DNA of 64,000 nucleotides from Sphingobacterium spiritivorum (GCF_016725325.1 NZ_CP068083.1:4650001-4714000); one strand, 5' to 3'; shown: positions 53,675 to 63,345, counted from the stretch's first letter. Numbers and translations: made by a program. The notes: generated from the sequence alone by a model not told the origin.

Positions 53675-54529
53675 TTAATTCAGGACTTTTGTTAAGTCAA
53701 CAAGTTCAAAGTTTTTATCAACCTCAAAAAATTGTCTAAATATAGCTGCGTGTCCCGAACCCACAAGAACAAAAATACTTTTTGTATCCGGCTTTAACTG
53801 GCTTTGAATATTAGAATACATTATTAAATTTCTTTTATACCAGTCAGTAACCAGATTTGAACCAAAATAATCGTTATTGATCATTACTTTATTAGCAAAT
53901 GAAATATAAAAACCAAGATTATTATCCAATTTTGATTTTTCATTCAGACACAAAAAGATCTCACTCAAATTACTTTTTTCTAAACAATTATCAGATAACG
54001 AAGTTTTTATCGCATCAAACTCTTTTTTCAATTCAGGATTTGAATTCACCTCTTTTAACAAGATGTTAAACTTCATTTCAATTAAACTATCAATAGGATA
54101 CAATTCCTCATGTTTCAACTTTTTCGCTAACCGATATCCCAATTGGAAAGTTTCACCTTCCGTGTAATACCTTTTCGTTCGCTCCCGTTTTATCGTATCT
54201 GTGAACTTGTGGTACTGATTTTTCAGGTAAGATTGGTAATTCGTATTCAGTTCTTTCTTTGCGCTGAAATAGCTCTCTACAAATATTTGATCAGGTTTAT
54301 AAACAGATGCACTGATTTTGTCAACCAGGTTGTCTAAATCCTTTTGGCTTTCTTCAGATAAGATACTTCGCTCTTTATGTTTTATCATATCACTACCAGG
54401 ATTATTGAAATGATAAGTTCCTAATAAAATGACTTTTACTTTTTCCTGAGCTGATACAAATGAAAGTTGAAAAAGGAATAAAAAAAGGATTAAGGAAATT
54501 TTGCGCATGTTTTGTTTTTTATGTTTCAT
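53675..54529 (-). CDS. DUF5694-family secreted protein
   Basis: 284 residues with a Sec signal (LFLFLFQLSFVSAQ). VKVILLGTYHFNNPGSDMI at the start and FVLVGSGHAAIFRQFF at the end match the DUF5694 family, which has a TraB/EreA-like layout with conserved His and Glu residues (GTYHF, FVESYF). Biochemical function unknown. It has its own well-formed promoter. Confidence 0.82.
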   Translation of the reverse strand: MKHKKQNMRKISLILFLFLFQLSFVSAQEKVKVILLGTYHFNNPGSDMIKHKERSILSEESQKDLDNLVDKISASVYKPDQIFVESYFSAKKELNTNYQSYLKNQYHKFTDTIKRERTKRYYTEGETFQLGYRLAKKLKHEELYPIDSLIEMKFNILLKEVNSNPELKKEFDAIKTSLSDNCLEKSNLSEIFLCLNEKSKLDNNLGFYISFANKVMINNDYFGSNLVTDWYKRNLIMYSNIQSQLKPDTKSIFVLVGSGHAAIFRQFFEVDKNFELVDLTKVLN

Positions 54530-54542
54530 TTAAAATTGGTCA

Positions 54543-54572
54543 CGAAGATACAGAATAAACACATTTAATCAA
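54543..54572 (-). promoter_or_regulatory. Putative promoter of the DUF5694 gene
   Basis: Minus strand TTG (54572-54570), 19-bp spacer, then TATCTTCG (54550-54543), one base off TAnnTTTG. Transcription would start near 54536. Confidence 0.5.
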
Positions 54573-54683
54573 GAAGACCCTATCTTTATCTTCAATATAT
54601 TAACCAAAATATTAAAATTTTATAAAAAAAAGTTAGCACAAATATTAAACCTCGACCCTGGTGACATTTCCAAGAGTAACACA

Positions 54684-54722
54684 CAGCTTATTACTGGCGA
54701 AGGTTTCGCTAATAATGAGCTG
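54684..54722. other. Long imperfect hairpin downstream of the outer-membrane/anti-sigma-like gene
   Basis: CAGCTTATTA pairs with TAATGAGCTG (one wobble), with an internal GCGAA/TTCGC stem. The A/T tract lies on the upstream side on the minus strand, so it is not a typical terminator. 31 bp after the stop of 54753-56147. Confidence 0.5.
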
Positions 54723-54752
54723 TAAAAAAGTCTTCGATGAATGTATATCTCC

Positions 54753-56147
54753 TTATTTGAATCTGTAGCCTATCCCCACCCTGAAAAACCCATTATTTGG
54801 TTTATAAGATCCCAATGCATTACTGACACGGTAAGGATTGAGAACCTGATAATTTCCCTTAACATCAAATCTTTGGAGATGCACCGTAATTCCTCCCGAC
54901 AGTCCGATATTTACTTTATTTGCATTAGTGTTTGCCAAAGCTGAATTTATTTCCTGACCATGTCGCAGTGTATCCCGCACATCGTAGACAGGTCCTAATC
55001 CGGTCATTTTAGAAGATTGTTTGACCGGAAGATCAATAATAACACCGGTATTTAGCGAAATATGATTTGAAAGCCTGTACTCGACCTTCAACGGAATATC
55101 TATAGCCGCAAGCTTTCTGCTGTCTCTTATCATAAATGAGTAGCCTAAAGAGTCCGGCCTGAAATAACTGGGATGAGAAAATTCTCCCGATACTTTTCGG
55201 TTACTATTCGCATTCAGCCCCAGACTTACAGCCCATTTATTATTGAAGGTTATCTGTCCAAAAACACCGGCATATAAGTTGGTACCTTGTGTTCCAATAT
55301 TCGCCCCTGTCTCCAATCCGAAGTTATAGGAGGGATTCCATACTGATCCGGGAGGTGTAAATTTTACTTGTTTATTCCTTCCTGAAGATTTGTAGTAGAT
55401 ATTATTCTTCCTGTTTTCTTTTGCTCCCCTCCTCTTTCTTTCCTTATCCGTATATGAATAGTCAGCGACAAGGGCGGTTTCGTACCTCTTTTCCCTATTA
55501 AATCCTAAACGTGGCTTGATATCTGATAAAGATTTTCCTGAAATCCGCTCTATTTTACTGTTATACAGCACTCTGGCTTGCGGATAGTTAAACAGCATAT
55601 TATTATCCGTATGCACAATGCGATCTCCTGGAGAAAACGGAGTAGTAACATATTCTGAATTATTATATTCCTCAGGAACATTGCTATGCCACTCCGTAAA
55701 ACTTTTTTTCAGAGGAGCAAGTGTAGAAAGTTCAGATCCTAAATCACCATGTGAAATACGATAGTCTGAAATCCGAGACAGATCTGCATTCATGCTACTA
55801 TCTGTCTCTGTGTTAGCCGTTTCAGCTTCTGACTGAACGCTGCTTACAAGAGAATCCGCATACATCTCCTTTGTCTTTACCGCCGGAGATTTATCTTCTT
55901 TTTTATCAGGGATATATACGTATGCAACTGTAGAAACTACAGCTACAGCCGGCAAGATATAACTTATTAATTTCCATATTTTTGCGCCAACAGACACAGC
56001 TGAGCTTGCTGCGACCGGAACATCCAGAGGTAGATATTGATCCAGTGTATTTTTCATTCCCTCCCATGCGGCATCAGGAGATTTCTTGATCTCTGTTTTG
56101 TTCAACTTTTCACGCCAAAGTTTATGATACCATACTGAATTCTTCAT
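54753..56147 (-). CDS. Trans-envelope protein: cytoplasmic domain, single TM helix and outer-membrane barrel (sigma-factor partner)
   Basis: 464 residues. Residues 1-55 are cytoplasmic and helical (WYHKLWREKLNKTEIKKSP, AAWEGMKNTLDQYL), a single inner-membrane helix spans about 57-79, then a long Ser/Asp-rich periplasmic linker and, from about residue 275, an outer-membrane beta-barrel (YNFGLETGANIGTQ, HISLNTGVIIDLP, NNGFFRVGIGYRFK). It overlaps the ECF sigma factor gene by 4 bp. The cytoplasmic segment probably acts as an anti-sigma domain; this is inferred from coupling and topology. I know of similar two-gene modules in Bacteroidota. Confidence 0.75.
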   Translation of the reverse strand: MKNSVWYHKLWREKLNKTEIKKSPDAAWEGMKNTLDQYLPLDVPVAASSAVSVGAKIWKLISYILPAVAVVSTVAYVYIPDKKEDKSPAVKTKEMYADSLVSSVQSEAETANTETDSSMNADLSRISDYRISHGDLGSELSTLAPLKKSFTEWHSNVPEEYNNSEYVTTPFSPGDRIVHTDNNMLFNYPQARVLYNSKIERISGKSLSDIKPRLGFNREKRYETALVADYSYTDKERKRRGAKENRKNNIYYKSSGRNKQVKFTPPGSVWNPSYNFGLETGANIGTQGTNLYAGVFGQITFNNKWAVSLGLNANSNRKVSGEFSHPSYFRPDSLGYSFMIRDSRKLAAIDIPLKVEYRLSNHISLNTGVIIDLPVKQSSKMTGLGPVYDVRDTLRHGQEINSALANTNANKVNIGLSGGITVHLQRFDVKGNYQVLNPYRVSNALGSYKPNNGFFRVGIGYRFK

Positions 56148-56716
56148 GATCTTGGTGTTTTCAGAGGGTTATCAATTGTTGCGTTTTTTAACATGTTCCG
56201 CAATTGTTTTTTTGCTTCTGAGAGATGCCAGCGGGAAGTACCGTCACTAATCCCGAGCTGTTCAGCAATCTCCTGATGAGAATATCCGTCTATGACAGAG
56301 AGATTGAACACAATCTGTGTAGCGACTGGCAACAGCCTTATCAGCTTCAGAAGATCTTCAGCAAATAATTTATCTAAAACTGCAGGTTCTATATAAACTT
56401 CCTCTGCTACGTCCTGAATAGCCGAATGATTAAACCGTGCTTCTTTTCTGCTCAGATCAATACAGGATCTGACCATAATTGTACGCATCCAGGCGCCTAA
56501 ATCCCCCTTTTGAGGATCGAATGTATTGATATTCTGAAATATTTTCAGAAAACCACTATTCAGAGCTTCCAGAGCTAAGTCATCGGATCTCAGGTAACGA
56601 AAGCACAATCGCAGCATATCTTCATAATAAAGCTTGTATAAAACTTCCTGAGCCTGACGTTTATTGGCTTTACAGCCTTTCACTAATTTGTTATCCTTAC
56701 TAAAAAAAAGATTCAT
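56144..56716 (-). CDS. ECF-type RNA polymerase sigma factor
   Basis: 190 residues. Region 2 (LCFRYLRSDDLALEALNSGF, then GAWMRTIMVRSCID) and region 4 (DGYSHQEIAEQLGISDGTSR) are intact, and there is no extra C-terminal extension. Start chosen at 56716; its ATGA overlap with the next gene shows they are translated together. It would direct a stress or envelope regulon when released by the partner protein. Confidence 0.92.
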   Translation of the reverse strand: MNLFFSKDNKLVKGCKANKRQAQEVLYKLYYEDMLRLCFRYLRSDDLALEALNSGFLKIFQNINTFDPQKGDLGAWMRTIMVRSCIDLSRKEARFNHSAIQDVAEEVYIEPAVLDKLFAEDLLKLIRLLPVATQIVFNLSVIDGYSHQEIAEQLGISDGTSRWHLSEAKKQLRNMLKNATIDNPLKTPRS

Positions 56717-56878
56717 TCAATTGATATAGCGGCCAGTTTTTCTTTGCATTAATATTAGTATTACGTAAGGGAGATGCAGAACGTTGGGTAAATTTAAAAA
56801 TTTTTATTTTTTTCAATTCGTGCATTTTTCACCAACGTTTAGCCAATCAGTACCGTAATTATAATAAAACCCTATGCC

Positions 56879-57781
56879 ATGTTTTATAAAAGCAGTTATG
56901 AAAGACACAACGAATGGTACAATAATCATTTTCCCTCAGCAGAATCGAAAACAAATCTGTACAAAAGAAACCGGGAAGCAGATAAAAACAATCTTTCTGT
57001 ATGGTTACAGGATATTTTCTTTTCGTGTCTGAACCCATTATTAAAAAATAAAAGCAATAGATGGCTTACCGTCGGTGATGCATATGGTTTTGATGCGCAA
57101 TACATCTTAAAATCCGGAAATGAAGCATTGGCGACAGATCTGAATACTGATTTTCTTACTATAGCAGAGAAAGAGGGTATTATCTCTTCCTGCTCAGCGC
57201 AGAATGCTGAAAAGATAACGTTTCCGGATGAAAGCTTTGATTATGTCCTGTGTAAAGAATCCTATCATCATTTCCCGCGACCTTATATGGCTGTGTATGA
57301 AATGCTAAGGGTAGCCCGATCCGGAATAATAATTATGGAACCTCAGGATCCTGTTTCGAAAATGCCACTCCTTCAGTTTCTGCATAATCTGTTTGCCAGC
57401 AACAAAAGGATAATGAGTAAAATATGGAAAAACCGATTTTCGTATGAACCCGTTGGAAATTTTGTGTACAAAGTCTCTGAGCGGGAATTTGAAAAAATTG
57501 CAGCAGGCCTTGGGTTGCGCTTAGTCGCCTTTAAGAAAATCAACCCTAACTTTTGGTTCAAAGGAGCAGAGTATATCTCTCTGAAAAACAATGCTAAGCT
57601 ATTTAAGCTCACAAAATGTAAAAAAGTATTTCGAGATTTTCTGGTCAGACTAAGAATTATACCAGCTCAGACATTAGTATCAGTTATCTTTAAAACAGTA
57701 CCGGATGAGGTAACCATCCGTAATCTGAAGCAGGAAGGCTATCGTTTAGTCTATATCCCCGATAATCCTTATATAAGTTGA
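56879..57781 (+). CDS. Class I SAM-dependent methyltransferase
   Basis: 300 residues. Motif I is degenerate (WLTVGDAYGFDAQYI), then ALATDLNTDFL, and FDYVLCKESYHHFPRP is the motif IV segment. A C-terminal 100-residue region is basic and unassigned. No partner gene suggests a substrate. It is transcribed away from the ECF sigma gene, and the shared 162-bp gap carries no clear consensus promoter. Confidence 0.82.
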   Translation: MFYKSSYERHNEWYNNHFPSAESKTNLYKRNREADKNNLSVWLQDIFFSCLNPLLKNKSNRWLTVGDAYGFDAQYILKSGNEALATDLNTDFLTIAEKEGIISSCSAQNAEKITFPDESFDYVLCKESYHHFPRPYMAVYEMLRVARSGIIIMEPQDPVSKMPLLQFLHNLFASNKRIMSKIWKNRFSYEPVGNFVYKVSEREFEKIAAGLGLRLVAFKKINPNFWFKGAEYISLKNNAKLFKLTKCKKVFRDFLVRLRIIPAQTLVSVIFKTVPDEVTIRNLKQEGYRLVYIPDNPYIS

Positions 57782-57793
57782 GGACAACTTTTT

Positions 57794-58423
57794 TTAACTT
57801 ACAATTGCAGGAATATTATTTTTGGTATTTAGTTTATTTATAAAAAAGGCGGCTATAACATTTGGTACCCAGCATAACCAGGCTACAGCGAGATAAGAAT
57901 TAACAGGGTCTCCAGTCAGGGCAATAAGAGAAGGAAACCATAGCCTGAGTGTTACCGCAGCAAAGGTACAGGCATAACTGTAGGTCATCAATTGCTGATG
58001 TTTAGTAATATTACCTTTCCTGATTTGATAGAGCGCAAAACATGTAGTAAGCAGCCAGATTATCCCTAAACTGATAAATCCTGTAGACGAAATCAAACCT
58101 CCGTTGGCATAAAACCCCATATATATTCCGGATATAGAACTGAGCACAACACAACCAACATATATCTTTCCTATGTTTTTATGCAGACGCATATAATTAT
58201 TACGGAATTTGGCACCGAATTGTCTCCATCCGATAAAAAGAGCTATCCCGCCAAAAAGAATATGCGTCATAAAAGCAGCCTTCCATATTATATTATGAAG
58301 TATTTCCGGAGTTTTGGTTCCCAGAAAAGTATACTTGGGTTCTACAAAAGCATACATAAGAGGATACAGTCCTATGACCAAAGAAAGTACACAAAAAAGA
58401 ATAAATAAAACCTTACGAAACAT
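57794..58423 (-). CDS. DUF2306-family membrane protein
   Basis: 209 residues, six hydrophobic helices. The pattern ILFGGIALFIGWRQF, RLHKNIGKIYVGCVVLSSIS and KHQQLMTYSYACTFAAVTLR is typical of DUF2306. Function unknown. The conserved His in RLHKNIG and KHQQLM could bind a cofactor or metal. Confidence 0.82.
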   Translation of the reverse strand: MFRKVLFILFCVLSLVIGLYPLMYAFVEPKYTFLGTKTPEILHNIIWKAAFMTHILFGGIALFIGWRQFGAKFRNNYMRLHKNIGKIYVGCVVLSSISGIYMGFYANGGLISSTGFISLGIIWLLTTCFALYQIRKGNITKHQQLMTYSYACTFAAVTLRLWFPSLIALTGDPVNSYLAVAWLCWVPNVIAAFFINKLNTKNNIPAIVS

Positions 58424-58522
58424 TTACAAAAATTCTGTTTTCTTGAATAAAAATTAAATATATAAAATTTCACGCAAAATTCAAGAAGGTTTCAGATATA
58501 TCTAATCCTCTTAATAATGATA

Positions 58523-59245
58523 TTATACATTGTTTGCATATTTCATCATCAGCTTATCCAAAAAACCATACAATTTGAGATTCATTTCCATAAAATCATA
58601 ACTTCTTATGTCCTCTGGTTTCTGTACAAACGGGTATGTATGGTTACTGGTTAGAAGTTCCTGATCAGCTGTAATCAGTAATTCTACTACTTCAGCTGTA
58701 AGTTCCATATGACATTGAAATCCATACATCAGATCTGTATAAGCTATTATCTGTCTTGGACAACTCTCACTGCTGGCCAGTATCTTGCTTTCCGTTGTCA
58801 GCCCGGGCATATCATTATGCCAGTGACCTACAGCCAATGCTGTACCAAAATGAGCGATCTTTTCATCCTGCAGACCATGAGGAGTAAGACTTATCGGAAA
58901 AACTCCGATTTCCTTTTCCGGGCTATGTGAATATTCCCCGCCCATTGCCTCTCCGAGAAGCTGGGCACCCAGACAAACTCCAATTACGGCCTTCCCAAGT
59001 GCTGCACATTTTTGTATCAAAAGAATCTCAGCCTTAGCATCAAAATACGAACATTCTTCAATAGAAGTATCCGGGCTTTGAGGTCCTCCCATTACAATCA
59101 ACAGGTCTATATGATCTACTTTATCAGGCAAAATGTCTCCATCATACAGCTTTGAAAAACTAACTGTATACTGACGTTCGATAGCCCATAGCAGGTAAGC
59201 TCCCGGTGCTTCGAAGAGTTCATGCTGTACAAAATGAATATGCAT
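58523..59245 (-). CDS. Class I glutamine amidotransferase
   Basis: 240 residues. Nucleophile Cys91 in VIGVCLGAQLLG; His and Glu appear in FQCHMELTAEVVE, where the usual QxHPE is QCHME. The MHIHFVQHELFEAPGAYL start fits the stand-alone GMP-synthase-like amidotransferases. Those lack a synthase domain; possible roles include hydrolysis of gamma-glutamyl bonds. The three genes 58523-60712 have the same orientation, and the two upstream ones overlap by 4 bp, so they may be one operon. Confidence 0.85.
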   Translation of the reverse strand: MHIHFVQHELFEAPGAYLLWAIERQYTVSFSKLYDGDILPDKVDHIDLLIVMGGPQSPDTSIEECSYFDAKAEILLIQKCAALGKAVIGVCLGAQLLGEAMGGEYSHSPEKEIGVFPISLTPHGLQDEKIAHFGTALAVGHWHNDMPGLTTESKILASSESCPRQIIAYTDLMYGFQCHMELTAEVVELLITADQELLTSNHTYPFVQKPEDIRSYDFMEMNLKLYGFLDKLMMKYANNV

Positions 59246-59258
59246 ATAAGGAATTATT

Positions 59259-59993
59259 TTAATTGCCGTTTTCGTTCCAGTAATAACTATCTGACGTAGG
59301 TCGCTGTCCGAAAATAGCTGTTCCTACACGTACTATAGTTGCACCTTCTGCAATAGCCACTTCCAGATCTCCGCTCATACCCATCGACAGTTCGCTCATT
59401 TCTACATTGGGGATGTTCAAAGCTATGATCTGCTGCTGTATATCTCTTAACAGGCGAAAACATGGAACGACCTTTTCGGATTCTGTACTCAGCAGCCCTA
59501 TCGTCATCAGACCCTTTATTTTTAATGTATCCAACAGGGCAACTTCTTTGACCAGATCCAGTACTTGATCAGGACTCACGCCAAATTTGCTTTCTTCAAA
59601 GGATGTATTTACTTGTATGAATACCTCTATAGTCCTGTTTTCAGCTTTTAACCGCTGATGTAATTTTTGGGCAAGCTCTATGCGATCAAGCGACTGAATA
59701 CAGGTGATATCATATTTCAGCAGATCTTTGACCTTATTGGTCTGCAGATGTCCGATAAAATGATTGACATGCGGAATATCTTTTAAAGCATCGTATTTTT
59801 CTTTGATCTCCTGAACTTTATTTTCTGCGATCAGGGTATGACCAGCTTGCAGTGCCGTTCTTATACGGTCAGAAGGCACCGTTTTGGTCGCCAGTAAGAG
59901 TTTGACTTCACTGTGGTCACGACCAGTCTGCGCACATGCCCGGGTTATGCGGTCATGTATAACGGCTATGTTATCGATTATTTCCTGATTCAT
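59259..59993 (-). CDS. yggS: YggS-family pyridoxal-phosphate homeostasis protein
   Basis: 244 residues. PLP-binding Lys37 in LLLATKTVPSD; ENKVQEIKEKYD and SMGMSGDLEVAIAEGA are diagnostic for the PLPBP/YggS family, which keeps free PLP balanced rather than catalysing a known reaction. The gene overlaps the AAA ATPase gene by 4 bp, a pairing I do not recognise from standard operons. Confidence 0.93.
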   Translation of the reverse strand: MNQEIIDNIAVIHDRITRACAQTGRDHSEVKLLLATKTVPSDRIRTALQAGHTLIAENKVQEIKEKYDALKDIPHVNHFIGHLQTNKVKDLLKYDITCIQSLDRIELAQKLHQRLKAENRTIEVFIQVNTSFEESKFGVSPDQVLDLVKEVALLDTLKIKGLMTIGLLSTESEKVVPCFRLLRDIQQQIIALNIPNVEMSELSMGMSGDLEVAIAEGATIVRVGTAIFGQRPTSDSYYWNENGN

Positions 59994-60712
59994 ACCGGTA
60001 CATTTTTTCTCTTCTCCTCCAAGGTATTGATCAGTTTCGCTTTTACAAGGGTAAAAGTGTGATCTTTAGCTTCCGCAAATGAAATATTATACTTACGATT
60101 AATGTATTGCAGATCCTCCGGAAAAGCGGATAAAAGTTTATCATAATAGGTATCCAAAACGTCTCTGGAAGGCATTTCAAAATTTACCCGCAACTGAAAA
60201 CGTCTTAATAATGCAGCATCAATGATCTCTGCATGATTCGTAGCACATAGCAACAACGCATTTTCAGGATAGTAGTCTATCAGCTGAATCAACGTATTGA
60301 CCAGTCTTCGCATTTCGCCGACATCTTTGTCATCATTTCCTCTCGCCTTTCCTATCTGATCAAATTCGTCCAAAAACAAGACAGCTTTTTCTCTGCCGGC
60401 TTTATCAAATACCTGTTTGATATTTTGTGAAGTCTCCCCTATTCTTGAACATACAATATTACTGAGATTCAGGATCAGGATATTCTTGTCCAGCTCTTTA
60501 GCAATGGCTTTTGCCGTCATTGTCTTTCCACAACCCGAACTGCCATGAAGTAGTATCTTATTATTTACTGGCAGACCATATTTATGTAATTCATCTATAT
60601 AAGTATGTTCCTTTATGAGTTGAACAAATGATTGTCTGCTGCTATCTTCCAGAAAGATATCTGCCAGGGAAACCTGTTCTTTATCATTTATGAGAAGGTC
60701 ATATATATTCAT
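59990..60712 (-). CDS. AAA-family ATPase
   Basis: 240 residues, a single AAA module without visible accessory domains. Walker A GSSGCGKT at 57-64, Walker B VLFLDEFDQ at 111-119, sensor/Arg-finger region ALLRRFQLRVNFEMPSRD. It resembles the short AAA proteins related to the FtsH/spastin core. Function unknown; target may be encoded nearby. A TATTTTTG -7 box candidate (60761-60754) lies upstream. Confidence 0.88.
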   Translation of the reverse strand: MNIYDLLINDKEQVSLADIFLEDSSRQSFVQLIKEHTYIDELHKYGLPVNNKILLHGSSGCGKTMTAKAIAKELDKNILILNLSNIVCSRIGETSQNIKQVFDKAGREKAVLFLDEFDQIGKARGNDDKDVGEMRRLVNTLIQLIDYYPENALLLCATNHAEIIDAALLRRFQLRVNFEMPSRDVLDTYYDKLLSAFPEDLQYINRKYNISFAEAKDHTFTLVKAKLINTLEEKRKNVPV

Positions 60713-60866
60713 TTATCAGAGATAGTTTAGAGTATGTAATATCAATTTGTATACAAAAATAGGGTTAATGAGGAGAATCCGACTGGTACAGTTTTGTTAA
60801 AAACAGATAGTCCAAATCAAAGCCTTATCAAGCAACTGATTCTGGAAGCAGAAATACGTATTGTGT

Positions 60867-61367
60867 TTAGGATGTCTTGTCAGAAAAAGAATATTTAGGT
60901 CTATTAAAGAATGTTCTTTGCTGCCAGTCATTATAATTTAATTCCATCCTGACTTCACCAGCATTGCAACTTTCTGCATAGGTCCAGCCCTGCAGCTCAT
61001 AAAATTTTTCTGTGGTTGAATTTGGACTTATATGCAGCGTCAGCTTGTCTTTTGTTCTTTCAAAATACCAGCTGACCATTAAACGATAAAGCTTTATCTC
61101 CATTTCATTTTTTGCATATTCAGGATGAACAAATAGTGCACAAATACACTTTTCATTTAAATCCAAAAGGGCAAACCCGGATAATTGTCCCCTCACCAGA
61201 CAAATCCAGCCTCTTCCTTTTTCACAAATCAGCGAGGCCATTTCTTCATCTGATCCCAGATTTGTGTGTATGAAGACTGTTTCTTTAACTAAGTGTATCA
61301 GCTGCTGTATTCCCTCAATATCAGCCTCTTCTGCAACTTTAAAAATCATATCTGCAAACTTATACAA
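60867..61367 (-). CDS. GNAT-like N-acetyltransferase
   Basis: 166 residues from the first ATG; MIFKVAEEADIEGIQQLI (ATG at residue 7) is the more typical GNAT opening. GRGWICLVRGQLSGFALLDL corresponds to the central strands and YELQGWTYAESCNAGE to the C-terminal substrate region. The acetyl-CoA loop is weak (HPEYAKNEMEIKLYRLM). Substrate unknown; possibly inactive. Confidence 0.7.
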   Translation of the reverse strand: MYKFADMIFKVAEEADIEGIQQLIHLVKETVFIHTNLGSDEEMASLICEKGRGWICLVRGQLSGFALLDLNEKCICALFVHPEYAKNEMEIKLYRLMVSWYFERTKDKLTLHISPNSTTEKFYELQGWTYAESCNAGEVRMELNYNDWQQRTFFNRPKYSFSDKTS

Positions 61368-61482
61368 ATTTCTTTCATATCAAAAGCTATCAGATATGTA
61401 TTAAATGCATACGTATATTAAATCAAAGTCAGGTTTAGTAAAATGAGTTTAACAAAACGGAACAAATACGGATACAATAATT

Positions 61483-61490
61483 TATTTTTG
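61483..61490 (+). promoter_or_regulatory. Putative -7 box of the 61528 lipoprotein gene
   Basis: TATTTTTG fits TAnnTTTG, 37 bp before the ATG. No -33 element recognised. Confidence 0.35.
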
Positions 61491-61527
61491 ATTAGAATTA
61501 AGCGAAAAACGGTTTTTTATAACGTAT

Positions 61528-62187
61528 ATGAAGATAAAGTCACATTTATGGGTAAGCATGGTATTTGTATTGTTAATAATATCCTGCAATACATATCCGG
61601 ATAAAAATCCGGGCAGAAATCCTGCTCATTCCAATCAGATGGCTACACTTTCAGATATACGCTTTGGCAGGACTATAGATAAGACACTGGAAATATGGGG
61701 AATGTCCCTTAAAGATAATGATAACAAAGCTTCCGGTCCCAAAATTGATTTTGAAGAATTTACCCTCAAAAAAGATGTCCCTGCAGAGTTATACAGCATT
61801 GACCTGAGCCATAAATTCAGAAAAATCTCCGTTTTTTATGATAAAAAAAGTAAAGTTATCTTCAGATATGAATTAAGAATATCCGGAAAGGATCTGGTCG
61901 AAGAAATGATCAAAGTTTTCAAGGAAAAGTACGGATCCCCTTTGTTTTACAGGGATCAGGAGGGCAAATCCGGATCTGTCTTTATTGATCAGGAAGGAAA
62001 TCAGGTCGTAGATTCAGAGCGCTCCTATTACCAATGGAATGACAGAAAAACACGTACTTCATTTTTTATGATCAGGAAAACCGAAGGGCAAAGCGAGGTC
62101 CTGGAGATAATTGCAATGGAAAGAAATTCAAAACGCAATCAGCAGGAATCTGCATCCGGTAGTACGGAAACGGGTTTTCCAGAATAA
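61528..62187 (+). CDS. Hypothetical lipoprotein
   Basis: 219 residues. Signal FVLLIISC with Cys20, then an Asn-rich linker. The mature part (FRYELRISGKDLVEEMIKVF, KYGSPLFYRDQEG) has no motif I can name. It is followed 50 bp later by the DKNYY-domain protein on the same strand, so both may be surface-anchored proteins from one operon. Confidence 0.65.
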   Translation: MKIKSHLWVSMVFVLLIISCNTYPDKNPGRNPAHSNQMATLSDIRFGRTIDKTLEIWGMSLKDNDNKASGPKIDFEEFTLKKDVPAELYSIDLSHKFRKISVFYDKKSKVIFRYELRISGKDLVEEMIKVFKEKYGSPLFYRDQEGKSGSVFIDQEGNQVVDSERSYYQWNDRKTRTSFFMIRKTEGQSEVLEIIAMERNSKRNQQESASGSTETGFPE

Positions 62188-62237
62188 TGAATTATAGCAG
62201 ATAACTTTCTGTATAAATCTATTAAAAGGCATTCACT

Positions 62238-63329
62238 ATGTTTAGAAAGATTTTATATACCCTGATATCATGTTCGCAGCTGGGAATGCTCTTTTCCTGT
62301 GCTGAACAGGTAGATGCCATATCTGAAAATTACTATCTCAAATCCGGCAAGATTTATTACATACCGGGAGGTAATTCATTTGAAAGAGGTTCTGTGGAAA
62401 CAGGCGCTGACAAAATCACATTTAAAGTATTGTCGGCCGATGTTGCAAAGGATAAGACACATATATATTACAAGGGATATGCACAAAGGCAGGTAGATTA
62501 TTCTTCATTCTATCTGGAAGATGGCCTCTTTAAAGATAAGGACCATGTGTACTATTCCAAAAACTATTCCTTCGAACCAGGCCGGCCAAGTAATCCTGAA
62601 GACAGAAACCAATGGAGCATTGTACGTCTTGCTGATCCGAAAACTTTCACAAAACTGGCTGCTCCAAACCAGCAATGGGCCAAAGATAAAAACCGTTATT
62701 TTTACAACTACGAACCATTGGAAGTAGATTATTCGACTTACAGGATTATCAATAAATCGTTCTCCACAGATAAGAATACGCTTTATATCAATGAAAACAG
62801 GCTTGTAAAAGCGACGAAGTATGTCCCGGCAGTTATCGATTCACTGACAGAGCATTATATCCTGCTTAATCATAACACTTTACTCTATTATGTCAGTCAG
62901 CTGGTCGAACAACCTATTCAAAACAGCAAGGATATACGCGTGCTTCATAATAATGTCCTTTGTATAGACAGTAAAGTTGTTGTTGATGGAAATCTATTTC
63001 ATCCAAATGAAGCAGATGCATCATCATTTGAAATACTCTTTATTTCCTCCAGTTTCTTTGTCGCAAAAGATAAAAACAAAGTTTATTATCAGGAAGAAAT
63101 TATAAATGGAGCAGATGCAGCAACGTATCAGAATCTCTATCTTGCCATCGGAAAAGATAAAGATCATGTGTACAGTGGAGCCACTATCGTAAATGTGCCT
63201 GATCCGTCTTCATTCCGCAGGATGAAGGGCAAAGATTTTGATTTCAGGGACGACAAGGGAAATCAGTTTAAATACGTCAGAAAAGAAAACAAAGTCCGGC
63301 TTCAGGATCAGTCAGGTAAATTATATTAA
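62238..63329 (+). CDS. DKNYY-domain lipoprotein
   Basis: 363 residues with a short signal and lipobox-type Cys (LGMLFSCAE, Cys21). The body is built of DKNYY-like repeats: KDKTHIYYKG, FKDKDHVYYSKNY, AKDKNRYFYNYEP, STDKNTLYINENR, KDKNKVYYQEE, GKDKDHVYSGA. Six units are visible, about 45-70 residues apart. Such repeats occur in Bacteroidota surface lipoproteins of unknown function. Confidence 0.82.
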   Translation: MFRKILYTLISCSQLGMLFSCAEQVDAISENYYLKSGKIYYIPGGNSFERGSVETGADKITFKVLSADVAKDKTHIYYKGYAQRQVDYSSFYLEDGLFKDKDHVYYSKNYSFEPGRPSNPEDRNQWSIVRLADPKTFTKLAAPNQQWAKDKNRYFYNYEPLEVDYSTYRIINKSFSTDKNTLYINENRLVKATKYVPAVIDSLTEHYILLNHNTLLYYVSQLVEQPIQNSKDIRVLHNNVLCIDSKVVVDGNLFHPNEADASSFEILFISSSFFVAKDKNKVYYQEEIINGADAATYQNLYLAIGKDKDHVYSGATIVNVPDPSSFRRMKGKDFDFRDDKGNQFKYVRKENKVRLQDQSGKLY

Positions 63330-63345
63330 AAAAATCACCAACGCT

